Positions 8,691-16,321 of a DNA stretch of 64,000 bases are shown here, in pieces (the stretch's first letter is position 1; each line of letters starts with the position of its first letter). The stretch covers positions 1 to 64,000 of the forward strand of contig NYZA01000120.1 of the NCBI GenBank assembly GCA_002686955.1, written 5' to 3'. Both the position numbers and the translations under genes were made by a program. This DNA comes from Gemmatimonadota bacterium (lineage in GTDB: Bacteria > GCA-2686955). The notes beneath the pieces are model-generated. The model did not search any database. It was not told the DNA's origin and saw only the letters and a list, made by a program, of their open reading frames with translations.

Positions 8691-8987
8691 ATGAGTGAGA
8701 CTACCGAACATCGCTCGAACTACTTCATGGTCTTTGGCATTCTGGTCGCTGCATTGGCGATCTCCTTGGCGCTGGCTGCAGTCTCGACTGGACCGATCGT
8801 GGTCGCGGCGATCTTCGCCATCGCTACAGTGAAAGCCTACTTGGTGCTCACTCACTTCATCCACCTCAATGTCGAACCCCGTTTCATCAAGGTGTTGGTC
8901 ATTGGGCTTCTGGCTGTTCTCACGGTGCTCTACATTGGGCTCGTCCCTGACATAGTATGGGTCTTCGGGCGAATGGAAGGGGCGTGA
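8691..8987 (+). CDS. Cytochrome c oxidase subunit IV, bacterial type
   Basis: 98 residues with three hydrophobic helices (about 12-32, 36-56, 66-90). The pattern VKAYLVLTHFIHLNVEPRF is typical of the small prokaryotic subunit IV family, where this helix packs against subunit I. Its TGA overlaps the ATG of the next gene by one base. Function is structural or assembly-related by family. Confidence 0.85.
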   Translation: MSETTEHRSNYFMVFGILVAALAISLALAAVSTGPIVVAAIFAIATVKAYLVLTHFIHLNVEPRFIKVLVIGLLAVLTVLYIGLVPDIVWVFGRMEGA

Positions 8988-9580
8988 TGTCCGCGATGGC
9001 TCAGGCAGAGATTTGCTCATCGAGCCGACGGATCGTTTCCAGCGCCGTGCTGGGCACCGTTGTCTTCTTGATATCCGAAGTGATGCTATTCTGCGCGTTG
9101 ATCAGCGCCTATATCGTCCTCCGTGGGCAAAGCGGGATCTGGCCTCCGCTCGATCAGCCACGATTGCCGGCGGTAGCCACTGGGGCCAATACCTGTGTAT
9201 TGATTGCGAGCGGCCTCTTCATGTGGAGGAGTCTTGCCGCAATCGAGAACGCGGACCGCATTCGCTTTCGTCGCGAACTCGTGACCGCGTTCGTGTTGGG
9301 CGCCCTCTTTCTGGTGGGGCAAGGAACCGAGTGGATCTTTCTCGTGCGCTACGGGCTCACAACCACTTCTAGTGTATACGGCGCCTTGTTTTACACAATC
9401 GTCGGCTGCCACGGACTTCATGTCGCCGCTGCGCTGGCCGTACTGGGATTCGTTTTGATCAGGGCAGTCCAAGGGTACTATGAATATGGGCGCCGTGATG
9501 GATTGAGGGCCCTGCGACTCTATTGGACCTTTGTCGTCGGCATCTGGCCACCGCTCTATGGATTGGTGTACTTGTGGTGA
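8987..9580 (+). CDS. Haem-copper oxidase subunit III, second copy
   Basis: 197 residues, a second subunit III-like protein with about five helices: VFLISEVMLFCALISAYIV, GQGTEWIFLVRYG, FYTIVGCHGLHVAAALAVLG, and the end LRLYWTFVVGIWPPLYGLVYLW. It is clearly homologous to, but diverged from, the gene at 8103 (same SEV and GLHV positions), so it is not a recent duplicate. The ATG at 8987 follows GGAAGGGG and overlaps the previous stop. Two subunit III proteins may form a heterodimer or serve alternative assemblies (inference). Confidence 0.88.
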   Translation: MSAMAQAEICSSSRRIVSSAVLGTVVFLISEVMLFCALISAYIVLRGQSGIWPPLDQPRLPAVATGANTCVLIASGLFMWRSLAAIENADRIRFRRELVTAFVLGALFLVGQGTEWIFLVRYGLTTTSSVYGALFYTIVGCHGLHVAAALAVLGFVLIRAVQGYYEYGRRDGLRALRLYWTFVVGIWPPLYGLVYLW

Positions 9581-9837
9581 GATACGCATTCCTTTCGTTG
9601 ATGCTGGCTCTAGTGACTTTTCCTGCGCGGGCTTGTCCGAGCTGCGCGGGAGCGAGCACCGACAATGGTGCCGCCTATCTCATGGCGACCGGCCTGCTGC
9701 TCCTCATGCCGCCGGCGTTGATTGCGGGTCTGGCGGCGTGGTTGCTGCGGGCGGGGCGCAACTCCAAGAGAAGCACTGAACACTGCCTCACCGTGGTGTC
9801 GCTGATCGCCTTTTCGGGAGTTCACGGATGGATATGA
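9577..9837 (+). CDS. Small membrane protein with a CPSC motif
   Basis: 86 residues, not assigned to a named family. It has a signal-like N-terminus (RYAFLSLMLALVTFPARA) followed at once by CPSCAGAST, then a hydrophobic helix (about 32-54) and a basic tail. The GTG at 9577 overlaps the previous stop as GTGA. Because it sits inside the oxidase operon and presents a periplasmic C-x2-C next to a helix, a part in copper or cytochrome maturation is possible, but this is inference from context only. Confidence 0.7.
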   Translation: MRYAFLSLMLALVTFPARACPSCAGASTDNGAAYLMATGLLLLMPPALIAGLAAWLLRAGRNSKRSTEHCLTVVSLIAFSGVHGWI

Positions 9838-10886
9838 CGGTTGCCTTAACGAGAATGTTGGTCCTGCTGACTCCGCTCGCGGTTTTCGGCGTTGGATGCG
9901 CCTATGAGGCGCCGGAGCCCTTCGTTCAATCGCAGTGGTTGGGGGGGCGCGAGGTAGATGCGGCGACCTTGAACGCTGGGCGGGAGGCCTACAGCTTCTA
10001 CTGCTATCCTTGTCATGGAGAAAAGGGAGACGGCCGGGGGCCATCGGCGACTGGCCTGCGCACTCCCCCGCGCGATCTCCGCGCGGCGACCTTCAAGTTC
10101 GCGGGCGTGATCGACGGATTGCCGCACGACGAGGATCTGGCGAGAATCGTCAAGAACGGGCTCTCAGGAACCGCCATGCTTCCCTGGCCTGTTCCGGAGG
10201 AGGAGCTGAACGACATCATCCAGTACATCAAGACCTTTTCGCCTGAGGGCGAGGGATGGCGCGACGAGGATTTCGAACTTGGTGAGCAGGTGCTCCCCGG
10301 TGCCGATCCATGGCAGGGGAAGAGCGAAGAAGCAGCCGTCGAGCAGGGACGGACGCTCTATCACAGTATGGTGATGTGTTACCAGTGTCACCCGGCGTAC
10401 GAGACGCCGGCGCGAATCAACGAGTATCGAGCGGAGCTAGGCATGGCTCCGGTGGCCGGCTTCAGGGAATCCCTCTGGCGTCCCGCTCCGAAAGCGAGCG
10501 CGACTTTTACGCGGCCGATGCCGGGAGACCCTCCATGCTCGGAAGACGACGAGTGCGGGGGGGATGACCAAATCTGTCGTTTCGGGCGATGTGAACAGGC
10601 CATGATGGTCTTACCCCCTGATTTCACTTTCAATGAGCTACGAGACGGTACCTCTCTTCCCGACCTGTACCGAACCATCGCTGTCGGCATTCCTGGAACG
10701 GCCATGCCCTCGTGGATCGACGGACTATCCGAAGAGGACATCTGGTCGTTGGCGCACTATGTTCAATACCTCACCGGGCTGCGCGGGTCAGCCGAGCGCG
10801 AGAGAATAGCGGAGAGGCTCCAAATCGATACCATCTCTATCGCCATGCGTGACAAGACGGGCGACGAGGCTCGTTCTTCCCCATGA
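9828..10886 (+). CDS. Dihaem cytochrome c lipoprotein
   Basis: 352 residues. A lipobox ends at FGVGC (Cys24), so it is anchored on the periplasmic face. Two cytochrome c domains: haem 1 at CYPCH (59-63) with Met ligand in GTAMLPW (Met117); haem 2 at CYQCH (184-188) with Met in GTAMPSW (Met293). Between the second haem motif and its Met there is an unusual insert with four Cys (237, 243, 250, 255) in the pattern C-x5-C-x6-C-x4-C. It is the likely electron donor to the CuA subunit. The ATG overlaps the previous stop; the end overlaps the regulator gene by 4 nt. Confidence 0.9.
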   Translation: MDMTVALTRMLVLLTPLAVFGVGCAYEAPEPFVQSQWLGGREVDAATLNAGREAYSFYCYPCHGEKGDGRGPSATGLRTPPRDLRAATFKFAGVIDGLPHDEDLARIVKNGLSGTAMLPWPVPEEELNDIIQYIKTFSPEGEGWRDEDFELGEQVLPGADPWQGKSEEAAVEQGRTLYHSMVMCYQCHPAYETPARINEYRAELGMAPVAGFRESLWRPAPKASATFTRPMPGDPPCSEDDECGGDDQICRFGRCEQAMMVLPPDFTFNELRDGTSLPDLYRTIAVGIPGTAMPSWIDGLSEEDIWSLAHYVQYLTGLRGSAERERIAERLQIDTISIAMRDKTGDEARSSP

Positions 10887-11608
10887 GCGCGCGCGATCCG
10901 AACCTTGCCGCGGGCGTCGACGAAGCGACAGGCAGTTGCCTCACATGCGCCAAGAGAACCCATCTCTTTCTCGGACCCTTGGGTGAGAGTCGATTGCGGG
11001 ATCTGGACGGCAAACGAGAGAGTCGCTTGCGCAGCGCCGGTACTTGTCTCTTCAGGCAGGGTGAGGAGGTCTCGAATGTGCACTGCATAGACAGTGCCGT
11101 GCTCAAGTTCTCGCGAAGATCTCCCGGTGGACGAGACACGATCGTCGATACCGCCGGGCAGGGCCGACTCGCCGGGCTCGTGTCGATCTTCGGCAGAGGA
11201 GATCACGCCTACTCCGCGGAAGTCGTGAGAGCGGGCAATGTCTGCACCTTCGACCGGGCCACAATCGAGGTACTTGCGCTCGAATGCTCTCAATTCGCAC
11301 GGGCGCTCTACAGAGAGCTTGCGCTGGAGCTGCACAGGGCCGCGAGCCGAATTGGACTGCTGTCCTGTTCCAAGCTGGAACCGAAGCTCGCGCTCCTTCT
11401 GCTCGATTTGGCCGAGACCAGGGATCCGTCGGAGCCGGTCATAGAAGACTTCTCTCGGCGCGACTTGGCGCAGATGTGTGGAGTCTCCACCGAGGCTCTG
11501 GTGCGTTGCCTCAGCCGGTGGAAATCCGCGGGAGTGATCGACACCGATTCCGGCGCCATCATGATCAGAGACGGCGATCATCTCAAGGAGCTCGGACGCC
11601 AAGTCTGA
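10883..11608 (+). CDS. Crp/Fnr family transcription regulator
   Basis: 241 residues: an N-terminal cyclic-nucleotide-binding-type sensor domain (about 25-145), a long dimer helix, and a C-terminal winged helix (SRRDLAQMCGVSTEALVRCLSRWKSAGVI, about 191-219). Cys19 and Cys22 (SCLTCAKR) and Cys121 match the positions of three FNR iron-sulfur Cys, but the third N-terminal Cys (FNR Cys29) is absent; Cys55 and Cys68 could substitute. The recognition helix has Glu204 and Arg208, equivalent to the FNR Glu and Arg contacts to TTGAT. It starts inside the oxidase operon with an ATGA overlap and probably acts on the TTGAT sites at 5618-5644. Confidence 0.9.
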   Translation: MSARDPNLAAGVDEATGSCLTCAKRTHLFLGPLGESRLRDLDGKRESRLRSAGTCLFRQGEEVSNVHCIDSAVLKFSRRSPGGRDTIVDTAGQGRLAGLVSIFGRGDHAYSAEVVRAGNVCTFDRATIEVLALECSQFARALYRELALELHRAASRIGLLSCSKLEPKLALLLLDLAETRDPSEPVIEDFSRRDLAQMCGVSTEALVRCLSRWKSAGVIDTDSGAIMIRDGDHLKELGRQV

Positions 11609-11614
11609 GCGGAT

Positions 11615-12619
11615 ATGTCGATGAACGAACGCACGATCGGCCCAACCGACACAATCGCCGACTTTGGGACGGAGCCAACTCTACATCGGTACGCCTGGGT
11701 TTGCGTAATCACGACCTTCTGCCTTCTGGTGTGGGGTGGCCTGGTACACGCGACAGGCTCGTCGCTCGCCTGCCCGGATTGGCCCCTCTGCTACGGCCAG
11801 GTTTTCCCCGAGATGCAGGGAGGAGTAGCAATCGAGCACGGCCACCGTCTGCTGGCCTCTCTCGTCGGCGTCTTGAGCATCGGTCTTCTCGTGCTGGTCC
11901 GGAGATCCCGTCGAGTGAAGACGATGGCCGCGACGGCAGTCTTGCTTGTGGTGGTTCAGGGCGCCCTTGGCGGGCTTACGGTGATCTTCCGCCTGCCACC
12001 GCTGGTCTCGACCGCCCATCTGGCCCTGGGGAGTGCTTTCTTCTGCCTCCTGATTGCAATCGCTCTGCGAATCCAAGACGGGAATCGGTCGCAAACGAGG
12101 CAAAGTCCGTCCCGGGGCATTGTCCGGTTGGCGTCGATCGGGACCATTCTCGTGTACGTTCAGCTGGTTGTCGGAGCGCTCGTGCGGCATACCAGCGCGG
12201 GGCTTGCGTGCAACAACCAGGTTGTTCTCTGCAACGGAGCATGGTGGCCGACGGAACCGGGCAGCGGGCCGGCGATGTTGCACATGGGACACCGTGCGCT
12301 CGGACTTCTGGTCGCTCTGTATGTGACTTGGTCGGCGGTGCGTGCGATTCGAAGTGCCAGGAGCGCCGGAAGAATCGATCTCGCGCGTCACGCCGTGGCT
12401 GGTCCGTTCCTGGTGATCGCCCAGATCGCATTGGGCATGTGGACGGTCCATTCGTTTATTGATGCTTCATTCGTAACCGCGCATCTGGCCGGCGCCGAGC
12501 TTCTTCTCGCGCAGCAGTGGACCCTGAAACTTTTGGCTCAGCGGCCGCCGCGGATTCGCGAACGGCACTCCGAGCGAGCTCATCCGGGACTCGGCGCGCC
12601 ACTGGAGTCATGCGGATGA
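11615..12619 (+). CDS. ctaA: Haem A synthase (Cox15/CtaA family)
   Basis: 334 residues with eight predicted helices. It converts haem O to haem A in the membrane. Seen: VWGGLVHATGSSLACPDWPLC (split here as two motifs), EHGHRLLASLVG with a haem His, LVSTAHLALG, a second half VVGALVRHTSAGLACN, MGHRALGLLV and TAHLAGAELLL. The four haem-ligand His positions appear to be kept, and both halves carry the Cys pair region. Starts at ATG 11615 (a second ATG at 11621 is possible). The end overlaps the haem O synthase start by 4 nt. Confidence 0.94.
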   Translation: MSMNERTIGPTDTIADFGTEPTLHRYAWVCVITTFCLLVWGGLVHATGSSLACPDWPLCYGQVFPEMQGGVAIEHGHRLLASLVGVLSIGLLVLVRRSRRVKTMAATAVLLVVVQGALGGLTVIFRLPPLVSTAHLALGSAFFCLLIAIALRIQDGNRSQTRQSPSRGIVRLASIGTILVYVQLVVGALVRHTSAGLACNNQVVLCNGAWWPTEPGSGPAMLHMGHRALGLLVALYVTWSAVRAIRSARSAGRIDLARHAVAGPFLVIAQIALGMWTVHSFIDASFVTAHLAGAELLLAQQWTLKLLAQRPPRIRERHSERAHPGLGAPLESCG

Positions 12620-13497
12620 CTGTCACGGCTACTGGAACATCGAGAATCGATCTCGGGCGAGATATCGCGGGGCTGGGAAAGCCGAGGATCACGGTTTTCG
12701 TGCTGATCACGACCGCGATCGGGATCTTCGTCGCTCCTCAATCGATGCCCTGGATCGCCGGCATGCTCTCGATCTGCGCTACGGGGCTCCTCGTTGCGGC
12801 CGCGAATACTCTGAATTGCTATATCGAGCGAGATACCGACGCCCGCATGGAGAGAACGCGCAAGCGCCCACTTCCCGATGGTCGAATCCCCGCGAATTGG
12901 GCTTTGGGCGTGGGCCTCATGTCGGCAGCGATCGCCGTGCCGACACTCGTTCTGGCCGCCAATCGCCTGACGGCGACCTTGGGACTGGCCGCGTTGCTGA
13001 TCTATGTGCTCGCCTACACACCACTCAAGCGTGTTGGTCCTTTTGCTCTTCAGGTGGGGGCGTTCGCGGGTGCGATGCCGCCCTTGATGGGATGGGCTGC
13101 CGCCACCGGAAGGATCGGCGGCCTAGGTGCGGTTCTCTTCGCCATCCTCTTCCTCTGGCAAATGCCCCACTTCTTGGCCCTCTCTTTGCTCTACGAAGAG
13201 GATTACCGGCGAGGGGGCATAGCAACGCTCTCGGTTCGCCGCGGACCGGAGGTCGCACGGCGGAGACTCCCGATTTGGGCGGGAGCTCTCACCATCACGA
13301 GCCTTCTTGCCCTTCCCGTCGGAGCCGCGGGACTTCTCTACGCAGTTCCCGCGTCCCTCGCGGGACTGGGGTTCGTGGCGGTCGCGTGGGCCGCTGGACG
13401 GGAATCGAGTGCTTCCCTTTGGGCGCGGCGAGCGTTTCTGTACTCATTGGCATACTTGCCGATCGTGCTCGGCGCCCTGCTCCTGGATGCCCGGTGA
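12616..13497 (+). CDS. ctaB: Protohaem IX farnesyltransferase (haem O synthase)
   Basis: 293 residues, UbiA-type prenyltransferase with about nine helices. The first aspartate-rich motif is NCYIERDTDARMERTRKRP (about 74-92) and the second lies in YEEDYRRGG (about 192-200); the GKPRITVFVL opening is typical of CtaB/CyoE. It adds a farnesyl group to haem B, feeding haem A synthase encoded just upstream. The ATG at 12616 has GGAG 8 nt before it and overlaps the previous stop (ATGA). Confidence 0.95.
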   Translation: MTVTATGTSRIDLGRDIAGLGKPRITVFVLITTAIGIFVAPQSMPWIAGMLSICATGLLVAAANTLNCYIERDTDARMERTRKRPLPDGRIPANWALGVGLMSAAIAVPTLVLAANRLTATLGLAALLIYVLAYTPLKRVGPFALQVGAFAGAMPPLMGWAAATGRIGGLGAVLFAILFLWQMPHFLALSLLYEEDYRRGGIATLSVRRGPEVARRRLPIWAGALTITSLLALPVGAAGLLYAVPASLAGLGFVAVAWAAGRESSASLWARRAFLYSLAYLPIVLGALLLDAR

Positions 13498-13919
13498 TGG
13501 CGCAGGCCCCGAGTCTCCTATCTCAGGCCGAGGCCTTCTGGAACGCCGCTGCGCTCTGCCAGGTCGTCGGCGCCCTCTACGCGATCAACCAAGGAAAGCA
13601 GCGCCTGCATCGGGGACTCATGATGGGAGCGATCGCCGCTTCATTCCTCTTCCTCGTCTTCTATGTGATCCGACACTACGTGGAAGGTACCGTGCATTTC
13701 ACCGGACCCGATGCGATTCGGCCCTTCTATCTCTTCATCCTCTCGACTCACACCGTTCTGGCGGCAGTGGCGCTGCCGATTGTGTTGCGAACCGCCTATC
13801 TGGGTGTGAAGGGGAATCACCCCAAGCACCGCCGCATCGCCCGCATCACGGTTCCTGTATGGCTATACACCTCGATCACGGGAATAGCGATATTCGGGAT
13901 GATCTACGGGCTCGATTAG
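13497..13919 (+). CDS. DUF420 membrane protein, last gene of the oxidase operon
   Basis: 140 residues with four helices. Family features: an early Asn in the first helix region (FWNAAALCQVVG), KQRLHRGLMMGA, VFYVIRHYVEG, FILSTHTVLAAVALP, and KHRRIARITVPVWLYTSITG. DUF420 (CtaM/YozB type) genes commonly sit beside haem A/O synthases and are needed for oxidase assembly in some bacteria. The ATG overlaps the preceding stop by one base. Confidence 0.9.
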   Translation: MAQAPSLLSQAEAFWNAAALCQVVGALYAINQGKQRLHRGLMMGAIAASFLFLVFYVIRHYVEGTVHFTGPDAIRPFYLFILSTHTVLAAVALPIVLRTAYLGVKGNHPKHRRIARITVPVWLYTSITGIAIFGMIYGLD

Positions 13920-13953
13920 ACCCTTTCCCTTCCGGCCGCCACCACCCCCCTCG

Positions 13954-13985
13954 TGAAGCGCTATACTGAGCCGCTTCATTCTGAT
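13954..13985 (+). terminator. Possible weak terminator after the oxidase operon
   Basis: TGAAGCG (13954-13960) pairs with CGCTTCA (13972-13978), loop 11 nt, followed by TTCTGATAG. It is 35 nt past the DUF420 stop. The T tract is poor, and the loop contains TATACT, so it could instead be part of a promoter for the next gene. Confidence 0.3.
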
Positions 13986-14059
13986 AGTGCCGAACCGACA
14001 GCAAGACCGAACTCGCCCGTGGGTCGGCAATCGGGCCGCAGGTCTGCAGGAGCATCCGC

Positions 14060-16321
14060 ATGAGCGCCGTCATGGCCGATATCTTCGGCCGAGCCCGCGA
14101 AGCTGGTAGGAGCTGTCTTTTCGAGCACGAGGTGTACGCTCTCCTCGCCGATCAGGGAATCGACACACCTGCTCACGTCTTCGTCCCGATCGGATCCAGC
14201 CCCTCATCCGAGGCGATCGAGTCGATTCCTTCGCCCGATGTCGTCCTGAAGATTGTCTCTCCCGTTCTCACCCACAAGAGCGATGTCGGTGGGGTGCGCT
14301 TCGTCGAGCGCGATTCGGTTGCGGTGATGTGGGCTCTAGAGGAAATGCTCGCCGATGTCGCGGAGAGAGCTCCCGACGCAGAGATTGCCGGCACTCTGAT
14401 AGCGCAACGGATTGGCTTCGACGCCGATCTTCCCGGTGCGGAGTATCTGCTGAGCTGTCGTCGTGACGAGGCATTCGGCCCAGTGGTCGTATTTGGGATC
14501 GGCGGCTTGCTCACGGAGTGGTACGGACGGGTAACCCGTGGTGAGTCGAAGACGATTCTCGCGGCCACGGATGAGGCGGTGCTCCAAGCGGTGAGCGACA
14601 TCGAGCGAACGCCGATCGGCGAAGTGGCGCTGCGGCCAGGCCGTCTGCATAGTGAGACCCCCGTATCGGCAGAAAACCTGTCGGCGGCTCTATCCGGTTT
14701 GGCCACACTTGCCCGACGTGAGATCGATGGCATCTGTCTGCTCGAATTAGAGATCAATCCGATGGCCGCCGTCGATGGTCGCCTTGTGGCCTTGGACGGA
14801 TTCGCACGCATCGGCGAGCCGGCCCAACCCGATCGTCCCCCTAGACCGATTGCTACGGTGCGGGACCTCCTGCACCCGAGAAGCGCCGCGGTGATCGGCG
14901 CCTCGACGCGCGGCCAGAATGCCGGGCGGATCATTCTGCAGAATCTCAAGAGATCGGACGGGATCGAATATGGTCACCTCTTCGCCGTTCACGAAAAGGC
15001 ACGTCGGATCGACGGAATCCACTGCTTCAAGTGCGTGGCGGATCTGCCGGAAAGAGTGGATTTGGCCGTTGTGGCACTTCCGGCCGAGGTGGCCGTCAGG
15101 GCGATCGCGGAGCTCGTCGATCTGGATAGAGCGCGCTCGATCATTCTGATTACCGGCGGGTTCGCAGAAACGGGAGACACTCGCCGCGCCAACGAGATCC
15201 GAGAGGGGATGAAGGCGGCCAGGATGCGAGATGATGGCGGGCCTGTCTTGGTGGGCGGCAATTGTCTGGGAATTGTCAGCAAGCGAGAATACAACACCTT
15301 TTTTCTCCCCTCGTACAAATTGCCTCTGAGTGACGCGCCGGGAAGCAATCTCGTCGCGATCAGCCAATCCGGCGCCTATCTCGTGTCGTTTACCAGCAAC
15401 CTCGACGGGATCATTCATCCCAGGGCATCGGTGAGCTACGGCAACGAGATGGACCTTACAGCGAGCGATTTTCTAGAGTACTACCTGGAAAATGAACCCG
15501 ATGTGACGGTCTTCGGTTTCTACATCGAGGGCTTTCCGCCGGGAGAGGGAGAGCGATTCGTTCGGCTGACCCGGCGAGCGACGAGGGCTGGAAAAGCAGT
15601 TGTCATCTACAAGGCCGGGCGCACGGAATACGGTGCGCGTGCCGCCGCAAGCCACACTGCCTCGATGGTGGGAAGTTACGAGGTCGCCCAAGCACTTCTC
15701 ACCGATGCAGGCGCCATCGTGACGCCGACACTGAATCGCTTCGAGGATTACACCAAGGCTCTCACGATGCTCGATGGCCGCGCGCCCAAAGGAAAACGGG
15801 TCGCGGTCGTCACCAACGCCGGATTCGAGGCGGGCGCCGTCGGCGACCATCTATACGGTCTCGAGCTCGCGGAGTTCGAAGACGAGACGCGACGGCGGCT
15901 TTCCGAAGTGTTGCCCACCATAGCCCATTCCGGCAACCCGGTGGACACAACGCCGATGGCCGATAGTGAGGCTTTCTCATCGAGCGTGGAGATCGTCGCG
16001 AGCGATCCGGGTGTCGACATGATTATCGTCTCGGCGATTCCGGCAACGCCGACTCTCGATATTCTTGCGCCGGATCTCAGCGGGGCGCATCGCGAAAATG
16101 TGTTTGCGATGGAATCAGTCCCCGCCCGCATCATTCGTACTTTTCAATCGATCGACAAACCGATGGTCGGGGCGGTCGATTCCGGACGCCTCTATGACCC
16201 GAGTGTGCTCATGCTTCAGCGTAACGGGATTCCCGTCTATCGAAAAATCGACCGGGCCAGCAGAGCATTGGCCGCTGTTTGGTGGGTTCGAGGGTCGCGA
16301 GATGTGGCGTCGGACAACTGA
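14060..16321 (+). CDS. ADP-forming acyl-CoA synthetase, fused subunits in beta-alpha order
   Basis: 753 residues. Residues about 1-255 form an ATP-grasp domain (VLKIVSPVLTHKSDVGGV, LPGAEYLLSCRRDEAFGPVVVFGIGG, LLELEINPMA). From about 270 there is a CoA-binding Rossmann domain (LLHPRSAAVIGAST, LAVVALPAEVA, GPVLVGGNCLGI) and then succinyl-CoA-synthetase-like domains (LVAISQSGAYLVSF, the phospho-His in AAASHTASMVGSYE). Such enzymes interconvert acetyl- or other acyl-CoA plus ADP and phosphate with acid, CoA and ATP. Acetyltransferase (Pat-like) GNAT domain is absent. In most fused members the CoA-binding part comes first; here the ATP-grasp part does. Substrate unknown. GGAG precedes the ATG. The 3' end overlaps the convergent peptidase gene by 85 bp. 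Confidence 0.88.
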   Translation: MSAVMADIFGRAREAGRSCLFEHEVYALLADQGIDTPAHVFVPIGSSPSSEAIESIPSPDVVLKIVSPVLTHKSDVGGVRFVERDSVAVMWALEEMLADVAERAPDAEIAGTLIAQRIGFDADLPGAEYLLSCRRDEAFGPVVVFGIGGLLTEWYGRVTRGESKTILAATDEAVLQAVSDIERTPIGEVALRPGRLHSETPVSAENLSAALSGLATLARREIDGICLLELEINPMAAVDGRLVALDGFARIGEPAQPDRPPRPIATVRDLLHPRSAAVIGASTRGQNAGRIILQNLKRSDGIEYGHLFAVHEKARRIDGIHCFKCVADLPERVDLAVVALPAEVAVRAIAELVDLDRARSIILITGGFAETGDTRRANEIREGMKAARMRDDGGPVLVGGNCLGIVSKREYNTFFLPSYKLPLSDAPGSNLVAISQSGAYLVSFTSNLDGIIHPRASVSYGNEMDLTASDFLEYYLENEPDVTVFGFYIEGFPPGEGERFVRLTRRATRAGKAVVIYKAGRTEYGARAAASHTASMVGSYEVAQALLTDAGAIVTPTLNRFEDYTKALTMLDGRAPKGKRVAVVTNAGFEAGAVGDHLYGLELAEFEDETRRRLSEVLPTIAHSGNPVDTTPMADSEAFSSSVEIVASDPGVDMIIVSAIPATPTLDILAPDLSGAHRENVFAMESVPARIIRTFQSIDKPMVGAVDSGRLYDPSVLMLQRNGIPVYRKIDRASRALAAVWWVRGSRDVASDN

